From an uncultured Clostridia bacterium (GTDB lineage Bacteria > Bacillota > Clostridia > Christensenellales > UBA1242), in NCBI GenBank assembly GCA_934757825.1, contig CAKVLP010000001.1:642846-706845 (forward strand): a stretch of DNA of 64,000 bases, written 5' to 3'. Under the pieces are notes generated by a model. The model was not told the origin of the DNA. It made no database searches and worked only from the letters and a program-made list of their open reading frames with translations. The position numbers and the translations under genes were made by a program. This document shows, piece by piece, positions 37,971-45,968 of the stretch; within the stretch, counting starts at the first letter, position 1, and every line of letters begins with the position of its first letter.

Positions 37971-38482
37971 CAAAAGAAGGATCTGCTACAGTAACTATGG
38001 ATGCAGCAGTAACAGTTGATACTGCAACAGTTACAACAACACAAGTTAAAAAAGCATTACCAGGACAAAAAATTGATTTTACTGGTACCGCTACAGTTGC
38101 TTGTGGTGAAAATGGTGCGTTCCTTGCAGCAAAAATTGATACAGTGGCTGTAGATGAAACAACAGCAAAAATCGAAGGTGTAGATCTTACAAATGCCACA
38201 TTTGCTGGTTGGAAGAAACATACCGATGGTTACTACTATTATACAGGTGCTGCAGATGAGAATGGAACTGCTCCTAAAGCAATTGAAGCAGGCAGCCAAA
38301 CTCTTGCAGGCTCTTTCGTACTAAGTGGTACAGCGCTTACAAATGCTAATGCTAATCAAGCTATCAAAATTACTGTAACGTTTGTTGCAGTGCAGGGCGT
38401 TGCATTTGATACTACTGGTAATCCAATTGCAAATCCAACATTTGACAATGTATCTGCAATGGTTACAGAAGTTACAAAATAA
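37856..38482 (+). CDS. SipW-dependent-type secreted protein 3 (inverted-repeat copy A)
   Basis: 208 residues. The signal peptide MENKKNKKKLFAIIGASALA...SITLAYFGG is identical, at DNA level too, to that of the divergent gene ending at 38788. The mature domain differs: SATVTMDAAVTV, ALPGQKIDFTGTATV, 'HTDGYYYYTG' and IKITVTFVAVQG. This four-part order (SATVT, PGQ, Tyr/Trp strand, VxVQ) is the family layout. It is likely secreted and assembled on the surface (inference). AAAGGAGAA precedes the ATG. Confidence 0.8.
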   Translation: MENKKNKKKLFAIIGASALAFILTIALSVSITLAYFGGTKEGSATVTMDAAVTVDTATVTTTQVKKALPGQKIDFTGTATVACGENGAFLAAKIDTVAVDETTAKIEGVDLTNATFAGWKKHTDGYYYYTGAADENGTAPKAIEAGSQTLAGSFVLSGTALTNANANQAIKITVTFVAVQGVAFDTTGNPIANPTFDNVSAMVTEVTK

Positions 38483-38511
38483 TTATTTGTAATATAATTT
38501 AAAAACTAAAA

Positions 38512-38543
38512 AAATACTAACTTATAAATAGTTAGTATTTTTT
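38512..38543 (+). terminator. terminator of SipW-type gene 3
   Basis: 10-bp stem AAATACTAAC/GTTAGTATTT with a 9-base loop and T-run. Confidence 0.88.
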
Positions 38544-38738
38544 GTTTTTAAATAAATATATATTGATATTATTATATTATATATTTTTATATTATTGTTA
38601 GTATTAGTATCAAACCATAGAGATGTGTATGTTCGAGGAGTTTATATGGTACCAGCAAAGTGCGATTTTATACTAAGTGTACTTTTAATAAAAACCGATT
38701 GTTGCCCACAAAAATCAAATAAACAACCTTAGAGGACA
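38544..38738. other. AT-rich spacer inside the inverted-repeat segment
   Basis: Between the two terminators. The first ~75 bases are almost pure A/T. The rest contains only the 28-codon candidate ORF at 38646; no promoter or recombinase site is recognised. Confidence 0.5.
38646..38732 (+). CDS. possible 28-residue peptide
   Basis: ATG preceded by CGAGGAG at seven bases; MVPAKCDFILSVLLIKTDCC... with three cysteines. No homologue is recognised and it could be chance; listed because it is the only ORF with a ribosome-binding site in the spacer. Confidence 0.25.
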   Translation: MVPAKCDFILSVLLIKTDCCPQKSNKQP

Positions 38739-38772
38739 AAAAAATACTAGGCGAAACCCGTCTAGTATTTTT
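38739..38772. terminator. bidirectional terminator facing SipW-type gene 4
   Basis: AAATACTAG/CTAGTATTT stem with an 11-base loop, T-rich on both sides. Confidence 0.85.
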
Positions 38773-38787
38773 TATTAACTTAATCTA

Positions 38788-39465
38788 TTAAGCAAATGTG
38801 CAACCAGCAACATCAGCGAAAATTGTTTGCATAACAGTATCAGTAAATGCTAAGTCAGCCCAAGTACCTTCAACAGGACCTGTTGTACCATATTGAACTG
38901 CTACCATAATAGCGTTGATTTGTGCAGCAGCAACTGCAGTATCAGCAGCATCATTTTTCAATGTTGTAGGAACTGTATAAGTACCAGCAAGTGCAACTGT
39001 TGTACCAGCGGTTGTAGCATCAACTTGTGTAAGTTTTGCATCTGTACCGTACACATATACTGTGTATTTTTTAGTTGTTTCACCAGTAGTGATTGATGCC
39101 GATTTAGCAGATTTTGCCCAACCTGTAAAACCTGTGATTGCAACATCAGCCTCACCGTTTTTCTCAACTAAAAGAATTACGGCTGCTTTTTGTGAAGTGC
39201 TAGATTTGATTGAACCACTAACACCTACATTGATGGTTTGTCCTGGAAGAACATCGTCAGCTGTACCAGTCATCGAAAGTGTTGCACCCTCTGCATCAGT
39301 ATTGATGAAAACACTGCCGCCAAGTGTTACTGTCGTACTACCTGTAGCTTTACCACCGAAGTAAGCAAGGGTGATGCTAACGCTAAGAGCGATAGTAAGG
39401 ATGAAAGCAAGTGCTGAGGCGCCGATGATAGCGAACAATTTCTTTTTGTTCTTTTTATTTTCCAT
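38788..39465 (-). CDS. SipW-dependent-type secreted protein 4 (inverted-repeat copy B)
   Basis: 225 residues, head-to-head with gene 3 across the inverted repeat, with the same signal peptide. The mature domain has diverged: STTVTLGGSVFI, VLPGQTINVGVSGSI, 'KKYTVYVYG' and INAIMVAVQYG, again in family order, and it ends in a Cys-containing tail (VAGCTFA). The outer sequence beyond the repeat has only a poor promoter (TTGAAT and TATAAC 13 bases apart), so this copy may be weakly expressed as oriented. Confidence 0.8.
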   Translation of the reverse strand: MENKKNKKKLFAIIGASALAFILTIALSVSITLAYFGGKATGSTTVTLGGSVFINTDAEGATLSMTGTADDVLPGQTINVGVSGSIKSSTSQKAAVILLVEKNGEADVAITGFTGWAKSAKSASITTGETTKKYTVYVYGTDAKLTQVDATTAGTTVALAGTYTVPTTLKNDAADTAVAAAQINAIMVAVQYGTTGPVEGTWADLAFTDTVMQTIFADVAGCTFA

Positions 39466-39504
39466 TTTATTCTCCTTTTTTTATTTTTTATATGGTTTTT
39501 ATAC
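39351..39504 (-). repeat. right arm of the perfect 154-bp inverted repeat
   Basis: Reverse complement of 37817-37970 without mismatch. It covers leader, ribosome-binding site, start and signal-peptide codons of gene 4. The arms enclose 1,380 bases. Confidence 0.95.
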
Positions 39505-39572
39505 ACACTCAGTTATATTAGATTAACCTTATTCAAATTTAGCGAGTGGTTATGGTGCGAGCGGAAGTGTAA

Positions 39573-39602
39573 CAAAAAAAACCGCTAGATTTAACGGTTT
39601 TA
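39573..39602 (-). terminator. terminator of the - strand gene ending at 39621
   Basis: On the - strand AAAACCG/CGGTTTT with a 10-base loop followed by TTTTTTG. Confidence 0.75.
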
Positions 39603-39620
39603 GTAGTCTTTGAATAGTAC

Positions 39621-40442
39621 CTATTTTATAGGGTAGTTGCAAAGGTCGGAAGTAGATACTTTTTTGTATTCTATGTGTTCGCGATAGTCTGGGGTGCGTT
39701 CGGTGTCTTTTCTATCTATTTTGACGGTGTTAACCGATTGAATTGAGTCCATAATTTCGCTTATGCCCATATATATTCTATCGTTCTTTTTGGTGTCTGC
39801 AATACGGTTGTATTTCTCTTCGATTTCTGCTTCTGTTTCGTCGATAAGTTGTAGAGTAGCATATTCCTCAGAAGTAGGGCGAACGTGTGCTGACAAAAAG
39901 TCTTCGTCAATTTTATTCATTCTATCGGAATACGAAGCCACGTTGTCAATACCTTGTTTGTGGTCGGTCATAAGTGTAACCGTATCGTCTGCGATTGCTT
40001 TAAGTTCGATATCTTTTAGGGAAAACAATTTTTTCTTAGTGTTTTCAGGTAGCGTTTTAATCTGAGAAGCAAGTGTCTCGATGCCTTGTGCGATAACCTC
40101 AGGGTCGGTCTCGTCGCCTCTAAGCACAAACATTTTGTCGAATTGTTCTGGCGATAACGCGTTTTTAGCGGAGTTTTTGCGAGCATACAAAGCAAGTTTT
40201 TCTGCTAGTGTTTCGCCTTTGATGTGTGGGGTGCTTTTAATGTGACCCATACAGTAGTGTTTAAAAACCTTATACCAGCCCATAACTGTCTCTGGGAATT
40301 TATCCATATCGTCCAAAAACTGAGGGATAACCTTAATAAGTGGACCCTTTTGTTCGGATACGACCGATGTTTTTCTAGTTGCTGTTTTACCTATATAAAA
40401 CAATTTTTCGCGCAAATATGCGTCCAAAATAAAATCTGACAT
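39621..40442 (-). CDS. protein of unknown function
   Basis: 273 residues, soluble, helix-rich and charged. I do not recognise a domain; the central part (LPENTKKKLFSLKDIELKAI, VASYSDRMNKIDEDFLSAHV) looks all-alpha. The ATG at 40442 follows GGAGGAAAT; the ATG at 40502 lies across the promoter and is rejected. It is monocistronic, divergent from mraZ, between the secreted-protein cluster and the division cluster. Confidence 0.65.
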   Translation of the reverse strand: MSDFILDAYLREKLFYIGKTATRKTSVVSEQKGPLIKVIPQFLDDMDKFPETVMGWYKVFKHYCMGHIKSTPHIKGETLAEKLALYARKNSAKNALSPEQFDKMFVLRGDETDPEVIAQGIETLASQIKTLPENTKKKLFSLKDIELKAIADDTVTLMTDHKQGIDNVASYSDRMNKIDEDFLSAHVRPTSEEYATLQLIDETEAEIEEKYNRIADTKKNDRIYMGISEIMDSIQSVNTVKIDRKDTERTPDYREHIEYKKVSTSDLCNYPIK

Positions 40443-40470
40443 ATTTCCTCCTAATGTCTTTAACATAGTT

Positions 40471-40499
40471 ATTATATCACAAAATTGCATAAAAATCAA
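40471..40499 (-). promoter_or_regulatory. promoter of the 39621-40442 gene
   Basis: On the - strand TTGATT (40499-40494), a 17-base spacer and TATAAT (40476-40471). Confidence 0.75.
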
Positions 40500-40591
40500 C
40501 ATTTATCCGCTAATATTCATTATGCGGAGGGGTGTGTATGAATTTTTATTCATAAATTTTTGAATTTTTTTATAAAAATACATTATTTTGG

Positions 40592-40620
40592 TTGGTTGAT
40601 TTTTTAAACTATTGTATAAT
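40592..40620 (+). promoter_or_regulatory. promoter of the division/cell-wall (dcw) cluster
   Basis: TTGGTT-N17-TATAAT ahead of mraZ. No repeated MraZ-box (three GTGG[A/T]G repeats) is evident in this leader. Confidence 0.65.
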
Positions 40621-40645
40621 TATGAGTGTACAAGGAGATGCAAGT

Positions 40646-41113
40646 ATGATTATACGTAGTGGACCGGAGCGTCACAGTTTTGACGACAGGCGCAGGCTTA
40701 GAACTCAACCTTTCAATCTTAAAACTGATGAGAACGGCGAGAAAGGGCTTGTGGTTTTGTGTTGTGAAGACACGCTTCAAGACGGGACAAAACTTAAATA
40801 CATTGAACTTTGGGACAGAGTTGATCTTGCCGACATTATGTCGTCGAAGCAGGTTGCGGAACTTAGTTCGGTAGAGCAAAGTAAGTTGTTTGCTACGAGA
40901 GCATATGCGCGTGTCGATGTGCAAAATAGGATCCAAATCCCTCAGAGGATTGCGTCTTATATAGACGAGGAAAAAGATGTTGTGACTATGCCAATCGTTA
41001 GAAGCAACGAGGACGGCGTGGTGCGCGGGGTGGCCGTTTTCAAGGAAAAGGACTACGTAAAACACATCGATCCTAGCATTGGAAAAGCAAAGAGTAGAAA
41101 TGGAAAAGCATAA
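40646..41113 (+). CDS. mraZ: MraZ-like transcriptional regulator
   Basis: 155 residues. It is the first gene before rsmH, the standard place for MraZ. The second AbrB-like half is recognisable (RAYARVDVQNRIQIPQRI, with the D-x-x-x-R core). In the first half (SFDDRRRLRTQPFNL) the motif is degenerate. The ATG at 40646 follows AAGGAGATG; ORF extension to 40592 would run through the promoter. It overlaps rsmH by 14 bases. Confidence 0.75.
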   Translation: MIIRSGPERHSFDDRRRLRTQPFNLKTDENGEKGLVVLCCEDTLQDGTKLKYIELWDRVDLADIMSSKQVAELSSVEQSKLFATRAYARVDVQNRIQIPQRIASYIDEEKDVVTMPIVRSNEDGVVRGVAVFKEKDYVKHIDPSIGKAKSRNGKA

Positions 41114-42035
41114 TATATTTAGCCACGTTCCTGTTTTGCTGGACGAGTGCATTGACGGGCTTAACATAAAACCTAACGGGATTTATGTTGACGGCACTTT
41201 GGGTGGTGCCGGACACAGCAGTGTTATCGCCAGCAAAATAAAGGGTGGCAAACTGATTGGAATCGACAAAGATGAAGATGCGCTTTCGTCTAGCAAAGAG
41301 CGACTTCAAAAATACGATTTTGTGACTTTTGTAAAGAGCGATTTTAAGAATTTTAGGAAAATACTAGACGACCTTAAAATTGACAAGGTTGACGGGATTT
41401 TGCTTGATTTGGGCGTGAGCAGTTATCAAATTGACACGGCGGAAAGGGGATTTTCCTTTAAGCACGCTGGCCCGCTTGATATGCGAATGGACAAATCGCA
41501 GGATTTTAGCGCATTTGATGTAGTTAATGAGTATTCCGAAGAGAGGTTAGCAAAAGTAATTTTTGAGTACGGCGAAGAGAAGTTTTCGCGTGCGATTGCG
41601 CGAAACATCGTGAAAGAGCGCGCGCTTAAACCGATTGAAACCACCGAAGAACTTAATGCGATTGTGGAAAAGACTATTCCGCGAAAACTTTGGGGAAGCG
41701 GGGCGAGCAAAAAGACTTTTCAAGCGATCCGTATCGAAGTTAACGGCGAACTTAGCGGGCTAGAACAAGTTATACGCGATATGATAGAGAGTCTAAACAG
41801 TGGCGGGCGACTTGCGATAATAACATTCCATTCGCTGGAAGACCGTATTGTAAAAAACGTTTTCAAGGAATATTCGACCGATTGTCTATGTGACAAGCAC
41901 CTGCCTACGTGCATTTGTGGGCACAAAGCGACTGTGCGACTTGTTAATAAAAAACCGATTTTGGCAAGCGACGAGGAGCAAGAGCGAAATTCGCGAAGCA
42001 GTTGCGCAAAACTAAGGATAATAGAAAAACTATAA
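41100..42035 (+). CDS. rsmH: 16S rRNA (cytosine-1402 N4) methyltransferase
   Basis: 311 residues. HVPVLLDECI, the SAM-binding VDGTLGGAGHS, LLDLGVSSYQ and ITFHSLEDRIVK identify RsmH (MraW). It methylates C1402 in the 30S decoding centre. The start at 41100 matches the family N-terminus (EKHNIFSHVPVLL); a TTG at 41079 would add seven residues. The C-terminal CDKHLPTCICGH cysteines are also typical. Confidence 0.95.
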   Translation: MEKHNIFSHVPVLLDECIDGLNIKPNGIYVDGTLGGAGHSSVIASKIKGGKLIGIDKDEDALSSSKERLQKYDFVTFVKSDFKNFRKILDDLKIDKVDGILLDLGVSSYQIDTAERGFSFKHAGPLDMRMDKSQDFSAFDVVNEYSEERLAKVIFEYGEEKFSRAIARNIVKERALKPIETTEELNAIVEKTIPRKLWGSGASKKTFQAIRIEVNGELSGLEQVIRDMIESLNSGGRLAIITFHSLEDRIVKNVFKEYSTDCLCDKHLPTCICGHKATVRLVNKKPILASDEEQERNSRSSCAKLRIIEKL

Positions 42036-42050
42036 AAGGAGATGAGGATT

Positions 42051-42611
42051 ATGTCGGCTTACAAAAAACTAATGTTAAACAACAAGTCGTTGGCTGAAAC
42101 CACCGATGAAGTGGAACAAAGCGCTATTGACACTCAGGTCGACAAATTTAAAACCGATTATTCGGCGGACAAGTTTAATGAACTTTGCAATGAATTTGAG
42201 AGTATCACGCTTGACAAAGACACGGACACCGTGACTCAGGCAAATGTGCGTGATGTCGAAAAAGTTTCGGCACGTGCAAAGTTGTTTTTGGTGTCGACAT
42301 TACTTGTTTTTTCACTTGTTTTATTTCTATTTATTTACAACTTTGTTGTTATAAATCGCATGCAGAACAGCATAAACTTATTGCAAGATGATGCGATCTA
42401 TCAAGAGTACCAGGCTGGACAAAAAGCCAAAAAGTTGGACGAGCTTACCGATGACGAAGCAATCAAGGCTAAGCTTGACTCTATGGGGTACGCCGAGGGG
42501 GCATCGGAAAATGCAACCCAAATCACTGTTGGCAGTGGGGCGTCCGAGAGCGTAAGATCCAATTGGTTTGACAGGTTCTGCGGATTTATAGGGAGCATTT
42601 TCGGAGGTTAG
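42051..42611 (+). CDS. ftsL: FtsL-like division protein
   Basis: 186 residues. A single transmembrane helix (~81-103) with a long cytoplasmic N-terminal region and a short extracellular coiled coil (RMQNSINLLQDD). Position between rsmH and the ftsI-type gene is that of ftsL. The extended hydrophilic N-terminus (~80 residues) and Gly-rich C-terminus (FCGFIGSIFGG) are unusual. The ATG at 42051 fits GGAGATGAGG spacing better than 42042. Confidence 0.7.
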   Translation: MSAYKKLMLNNKSLAETTDEVEQSAIDTQVDKFKTDYSADKFNELCNEFESITLDKDTDTVTQANVRDVEKVSARAKLFLVSTLLVFSLVLFLFIYNFVVINRMQNSINLLQDDAIYQEYQAGQKAKKLDELTDDEAIKAKLDSMGYAEGASENATQITVGSGASESVRSNWFDRFCGFIGSIFGG

Positions 42612-42614
42612 AAT

Positions 42615-44519
42615 TTGCTTAACAATTCAATATATTCTTTACAAAAGAGGTTACTGGCAGTTTTTGTGCTTGTAGCCTTTATTTTTTTAGCCATTATAGT
42701 TAGGCTGGGGTACTTGCAACTCTTTAAGTCCGATTGGTTAAACGCCAAGGCATCTGAGCAGTGGTACAGGTCGTTGCCTCTGACGGCAGAACGTGGGGTT
42801 ATCAAAGACTGCAACGGCAACAGTCTTGCCGTGAGTTATTCGACCTACGATGTTTATGTGCGACCAGGGAGCGTAAATGACGCAAAAGGCGTTTCGCTAA
42901 TCCTTTCGTCAACACTTAATATGGATTATGACCGTATTTACAACAAGGTTATCAACAAAAAACTGAGCGAAGTTTGCATTAAAATGCAGGTTGATGAGGC
43001 CACTAGCAAAAAACTTATTGCCGAAGCGCTTGAAGGTGTGGTGTTTTCGAAAAACAACAAGCGATTTTATCCTTACGGCGACCTTATGACGCAAGTGCTT
43101 GGCTTTACTACAATAGATAATGTTGGACAGAGCGGACTGGAACTATATTATGACAAATACCTTAAAGGCACCAACGGCTATGCGTTGGAGGAAAGTGATG
43201 TTAACGGGCGAAAAATTGACAACAGCCTAAGCAAATTTATTCCAAGTGTAAGCGGGCTCAACCTAAATCTTACGATTGATGTAAACATTCAAAGGTTTTT
43301 GGAAAGTTCGCTCAATAATCTTATGGCAGAGCAAAAGCCAAAAACTTGTACTGGGATTGTGATGAATCCAAACACGGGCGAAATTGTCGCAATGAGCACA
43401 AAACCTAGTTACGACCTAAACAACGTGCCACGTAGCGACCTTCAAACTCTTCTTGACGCGTCGAGAAACGTTTCAATTGTTGACGTGTACGAGCCGGGAA
43501 GTACATTCAAAGTTTTGACAATGGCGTCCGCACTTGAAACGGGAGTTGCGCATCTAAGCGACAGGTTTTACGACCCGGGTTACAGAATTGTGGACGGAGA
43601 GAAAATTAAGTGCTGGAAACTTGTTGGGCACGGCAGTCAGTCGTTGACGGAAGGGTTGTGTAATAGTTGCAACGCGGTGTTTGTTGACCTTGCGCTACGA
43701 CTTGGAAAAGACCGAATGTACGATAGATTTAATTGCTACAACTTAGGAAAAACGCTCGGCGTAGATTTTATGGGCGAGTCGACGGGGATACTTATGAACA
43801 AGCAAAGTGCAAAAACGGTCGATGTGGCGCGTATGGGGTTTGGGCAAGCGATTGCCGTGAGTCCAATTCAGCTTATTTCGGGGATTTGTAGCGTAGTGAA
43901 TGGCGGAAAACTAATGCAACCATATTTTGTGAAAAGCATAACGGACACCGAAGGGGAAATTATGTACAACAATTCGCCAACTGAGATACGTCGTACAGTT
44001 TCCAAAGAAGTAAGCAGTACTATGCAAAGTATGATGGAGGCGGTTGTAAAACAATATAGTGGGTTTTACGCATTTATTCCAGGCTATCACGTTGGTGGCA
44101 AAACAGGTACTACGCAAAAGTACGAAAATGGCCGTATTTCAGGGAAATATATCGCATCGTTTGTGGGAACTTTTCCGGCGACAAACCCTGATTATGTGAT
44201 CTTAATTTTGGCGGACGAGCCATCTGGCAGTAGCTATTATGGAAGTGTTGTTGCAACGCCTTATGCTAAGCAAGTAATCGAAAATATAATAGAATACAAG
44301 CAGTATCCGCCAGAGAATTTGGAAGAGGATTTGAAAAAAGTTGAGAAAAACATAACGCTACCAAACGTTGTGGGAATGGAGATAAGCAAGGCAATTTACA
44401 CAATGCAAAGTTTGGGCTTGTATGTTGAGGTGGAGGGCGAAGGAAGTGAGGTTGTTTCACAATTCCTGCCAGCAGGGGAAATGGTGTGCAAAAATTCAGT
44501 TGTTGTTTTGACGACTTAA
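42615..44519 (+). CDS. ftsI: division transpeptidase, FtsI/PBP2B or SpoVD type, with PASTA domain
   Basis: 634 residues, start TTG with CGGAGG seven bases upstream. An N-terminal transmembrane helix (~13-33), a dimerisation domain, then the transpeptidase: SxxK is STFK (Ser296), SxN is SCN and KTG is KTGT (Lys496). A single C-terminal PASTA domain (~577-634, LPNVVGMEISKAI) would bind uncross-linked peptidoglycan. It cross-links septal peptidoglycan with the SEDS partner FtsW (48235). One PASTA domain is the SpoVD arrangement; PBP2B usually has two. Confidence 0.93.
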   Translation: MLNNSIYSLQKRLLAVFVLVAFIFLAIIVRLGYLQLFKSDWLNAKASEQWYRSLPLTAERGVIKDCNGNSLAVSYSTYDVYVRPGSVNDAKGVSLILSSTLNMDYDRIYNKVINKKLSEVCIKMQVDEATSKKLIAEALEGVVFSKNNKRFYPYGDLMTQVLGFTTIDNVGQSGLELYYDKYLKGTNGYALEESDVNGRKIDNSLSKFIPSVSGLNLNLTIDVNIQRFLESSLNNLMAEQKPKTCTGIVMNPNTGEIVAMSTKPSYDLNNVPRSDLQTLLDASRNVSIVDVYEPGSTFKVLTMASALETGVAHLSDRFYDPGYRIVDGEKIKCWKLVGHGSQSLTEGLCNSCNAVFVDLALRLGKDRMYDRFNCYNLGKTLGVDFMGESTGILMNKQSAKTVDVARMGFGQAIAVSPIQLISGICSVVNGGKLMQPYFVKSITDTEGEIMYNNSPTEIRRTVSKEVSSTMQSMMEAVVKQYSGFYAFIPGYHVGGKTGTTQKYENGRISGKYIASFVGTFPATNPDYVILILADEPSGSSYYGSVVATPYAKQVIENIIEYKQYPPENLEEDLKKVEKNITLPNVVGMEISKAIYTMQSLGLYVEVEGEGSEVVSQFLPAGEMVCKNSVVVLTT

Positions 44520-44534
44520 ATAAGGAGATATTAA

Positions 44535-45968
44535 ATGAAGCTTACAAAATTGATTAAAGATATTGAGGTTAAAAAACTACTTAACTTTAAAAATGTCAAT
44601 GTTACAAATCTTGGATTTGATTCGCGAGAAATGGAAAAAGGTGGGTTGTTTTTTGCAATAAAGGGCAATAAATTTAATGGCGAGGATTTTGTGGCTGAGG
44701 CGATAGATAAGGGGTGCTCTGCCGTAGTGGTGGAGCGCGAAATGAAAGTGTGTGTGCCGCAAATCATTGTGGACAATGTAAGAAAAACTATGGCGCTCGT
44801 GGCTAAAAACTTTTATGGAAAATCCGATGAAAAACTAAAAATAATAGAACTTATCGGAACCAACGGCAAAACAACAACCGCTACAATTATCTACAATATT
44901 TTAAAAGATAGTGGCAAAAAAGTTGGGCTTATAGGGACTAATGGCGTAATGATAGGTGAGTTTAGTTTTCCAAATTTTTTGACCACTCCTGACCCAATTG
45001 ACTTGCATTATATTTTCAATCAAATGGTGATGTTTGGAGTGGAATATTGTGTAATGGAAGTGAGTGCGCAAAGTATTTATTATGACAAAGTGAGTGGCAT
45101 AGATCCGGACATTGTGGTGTACACAAATATCACTCCAGAACATCTTGATTTTTTTGGTGATATGGAAAACTACGCTAATACAAAAATAAACTATATCCTT
45201 AATAATAAAAACGCGAAAGTAATTGTTAATTCTGACGATGAATATGGACAAAAAATGCTAAAACAAAGAGAAATGATATCGTATGGTATTTTCAACCCAG
45301 CAGAAGTTTTTGCTATTGACATCAATATGACCCTAAGAAAATGCGGATTTGTATGCAATGCGTTTGATGATGTCTTTGATGTGGTAAGTGGATTTGTGGG
45401 AGACTACAACGTGTACAATGTTTTAGCAAGTATTGCAGTGGCAAAAATTTTAAATATTGATACAAGAATCATACAAAACACATTAAAAAACCTAAAAAAA
45501 GTTGACGGAAGGTGGGAAGTATTTGATTTTGATAACAATAATAAAGTTATTGTGGACTATGCGCACACGCCAGATGGGTTTAATAAGGTTCTAAGCCTTG
45601 TAAAAAGCCTTAGAAAAGGTAGAATTATTACGCTTTTTGGCTGTGTGGGTTATTCAAATGCTGAAAAACGCAAACAAATGGGGGATATTGTCAAAAAGTA
45701 TAGTGATTTTGCCATTATCACGTCGGATAATTTAAGTGATAGGGATTTTAACAAAATGTTTAGGGAAATTGGCATTGATAAGTTTTATGCAAAAATTGAG
45801 GATCGAAAGCAGGCGGTTGATTTTGCTATGAGTTTGCTTGATAAAAACGACACGTTGTTGCTACTTGGCAAAGGGGCGGAAACTATTCAAAAGACAACCG
45901 ATGGAGATGTGGAATATTCGGAAATAAAATTGATACAAGAATATCAAAAAAGGAACAATGTTGGGTAA
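44535..45968 (+). CDS. murE: UDP-MurNAc-tripeptide synthetase MurE
   Basis: 477 residues. The ATP loop GTNGKTTTA, the EVSAQSIYY block and the C-terminal VDYAHTPDGF give the Mur-ligase order. MurE adds the third stem residue. Meso-DAP enzymes carry DNPR at the selectivity loop and Lys enzymes DNPA; here the site reads SDNLSDRD, neither of the standard forms, so the residue added cannot be predicted. AAGGAGAT precedes the ATG. It overlaps mraY by 11 bases. Confidence 0.92.
   Translation: MKLTKLIKDIEVKKLLNFKNVNVTNLGFDSREMEKGGLFFAIKGNKFNGEDFVAEAIDKGCSAVVVEREMKVCVPQIIVDNVRKTMALVAKNFYGKSDEKLKIIELIGTNGKTTTATIIYNILKDSGKKVGLIGTNGVMIGEFSFPNFLTTPDPIDLHYIFNQMVMFGVEYCVMEVSAQSIYYDKVSGIDPDIVVYTNITPEHLDFFGDMENYANTKINYILNNKNAKVIVNSDDEYGQKMLKQREMISYGIFNPAEVFAIDINMTLRKCGFVCNAFDDVFDVVSGFVGDYNVYNVLASIAVAKILNIDTRIIQNTLKNLKKVDGRWEVFDFDNNNKVIVDYAHTPDGFNKVLSLVKSLRKGRIITLFGCVGYSNAEKRKQMGDIVKKYSDFAIITSDNLSDRDFNKMFREIGIDKFYAKIEDRKQAVDFAMSLLDKNDTLLLLGKGAETIQKTTDGDVEYSEIKLIQEYQKRNNVG

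Noticed and set aside
40134..40142. Perfect Spo0A-like box TTTGTCGAA
   Set aside because: It lies inside the coding region of the 39621-40442 gene, away from any promoter.
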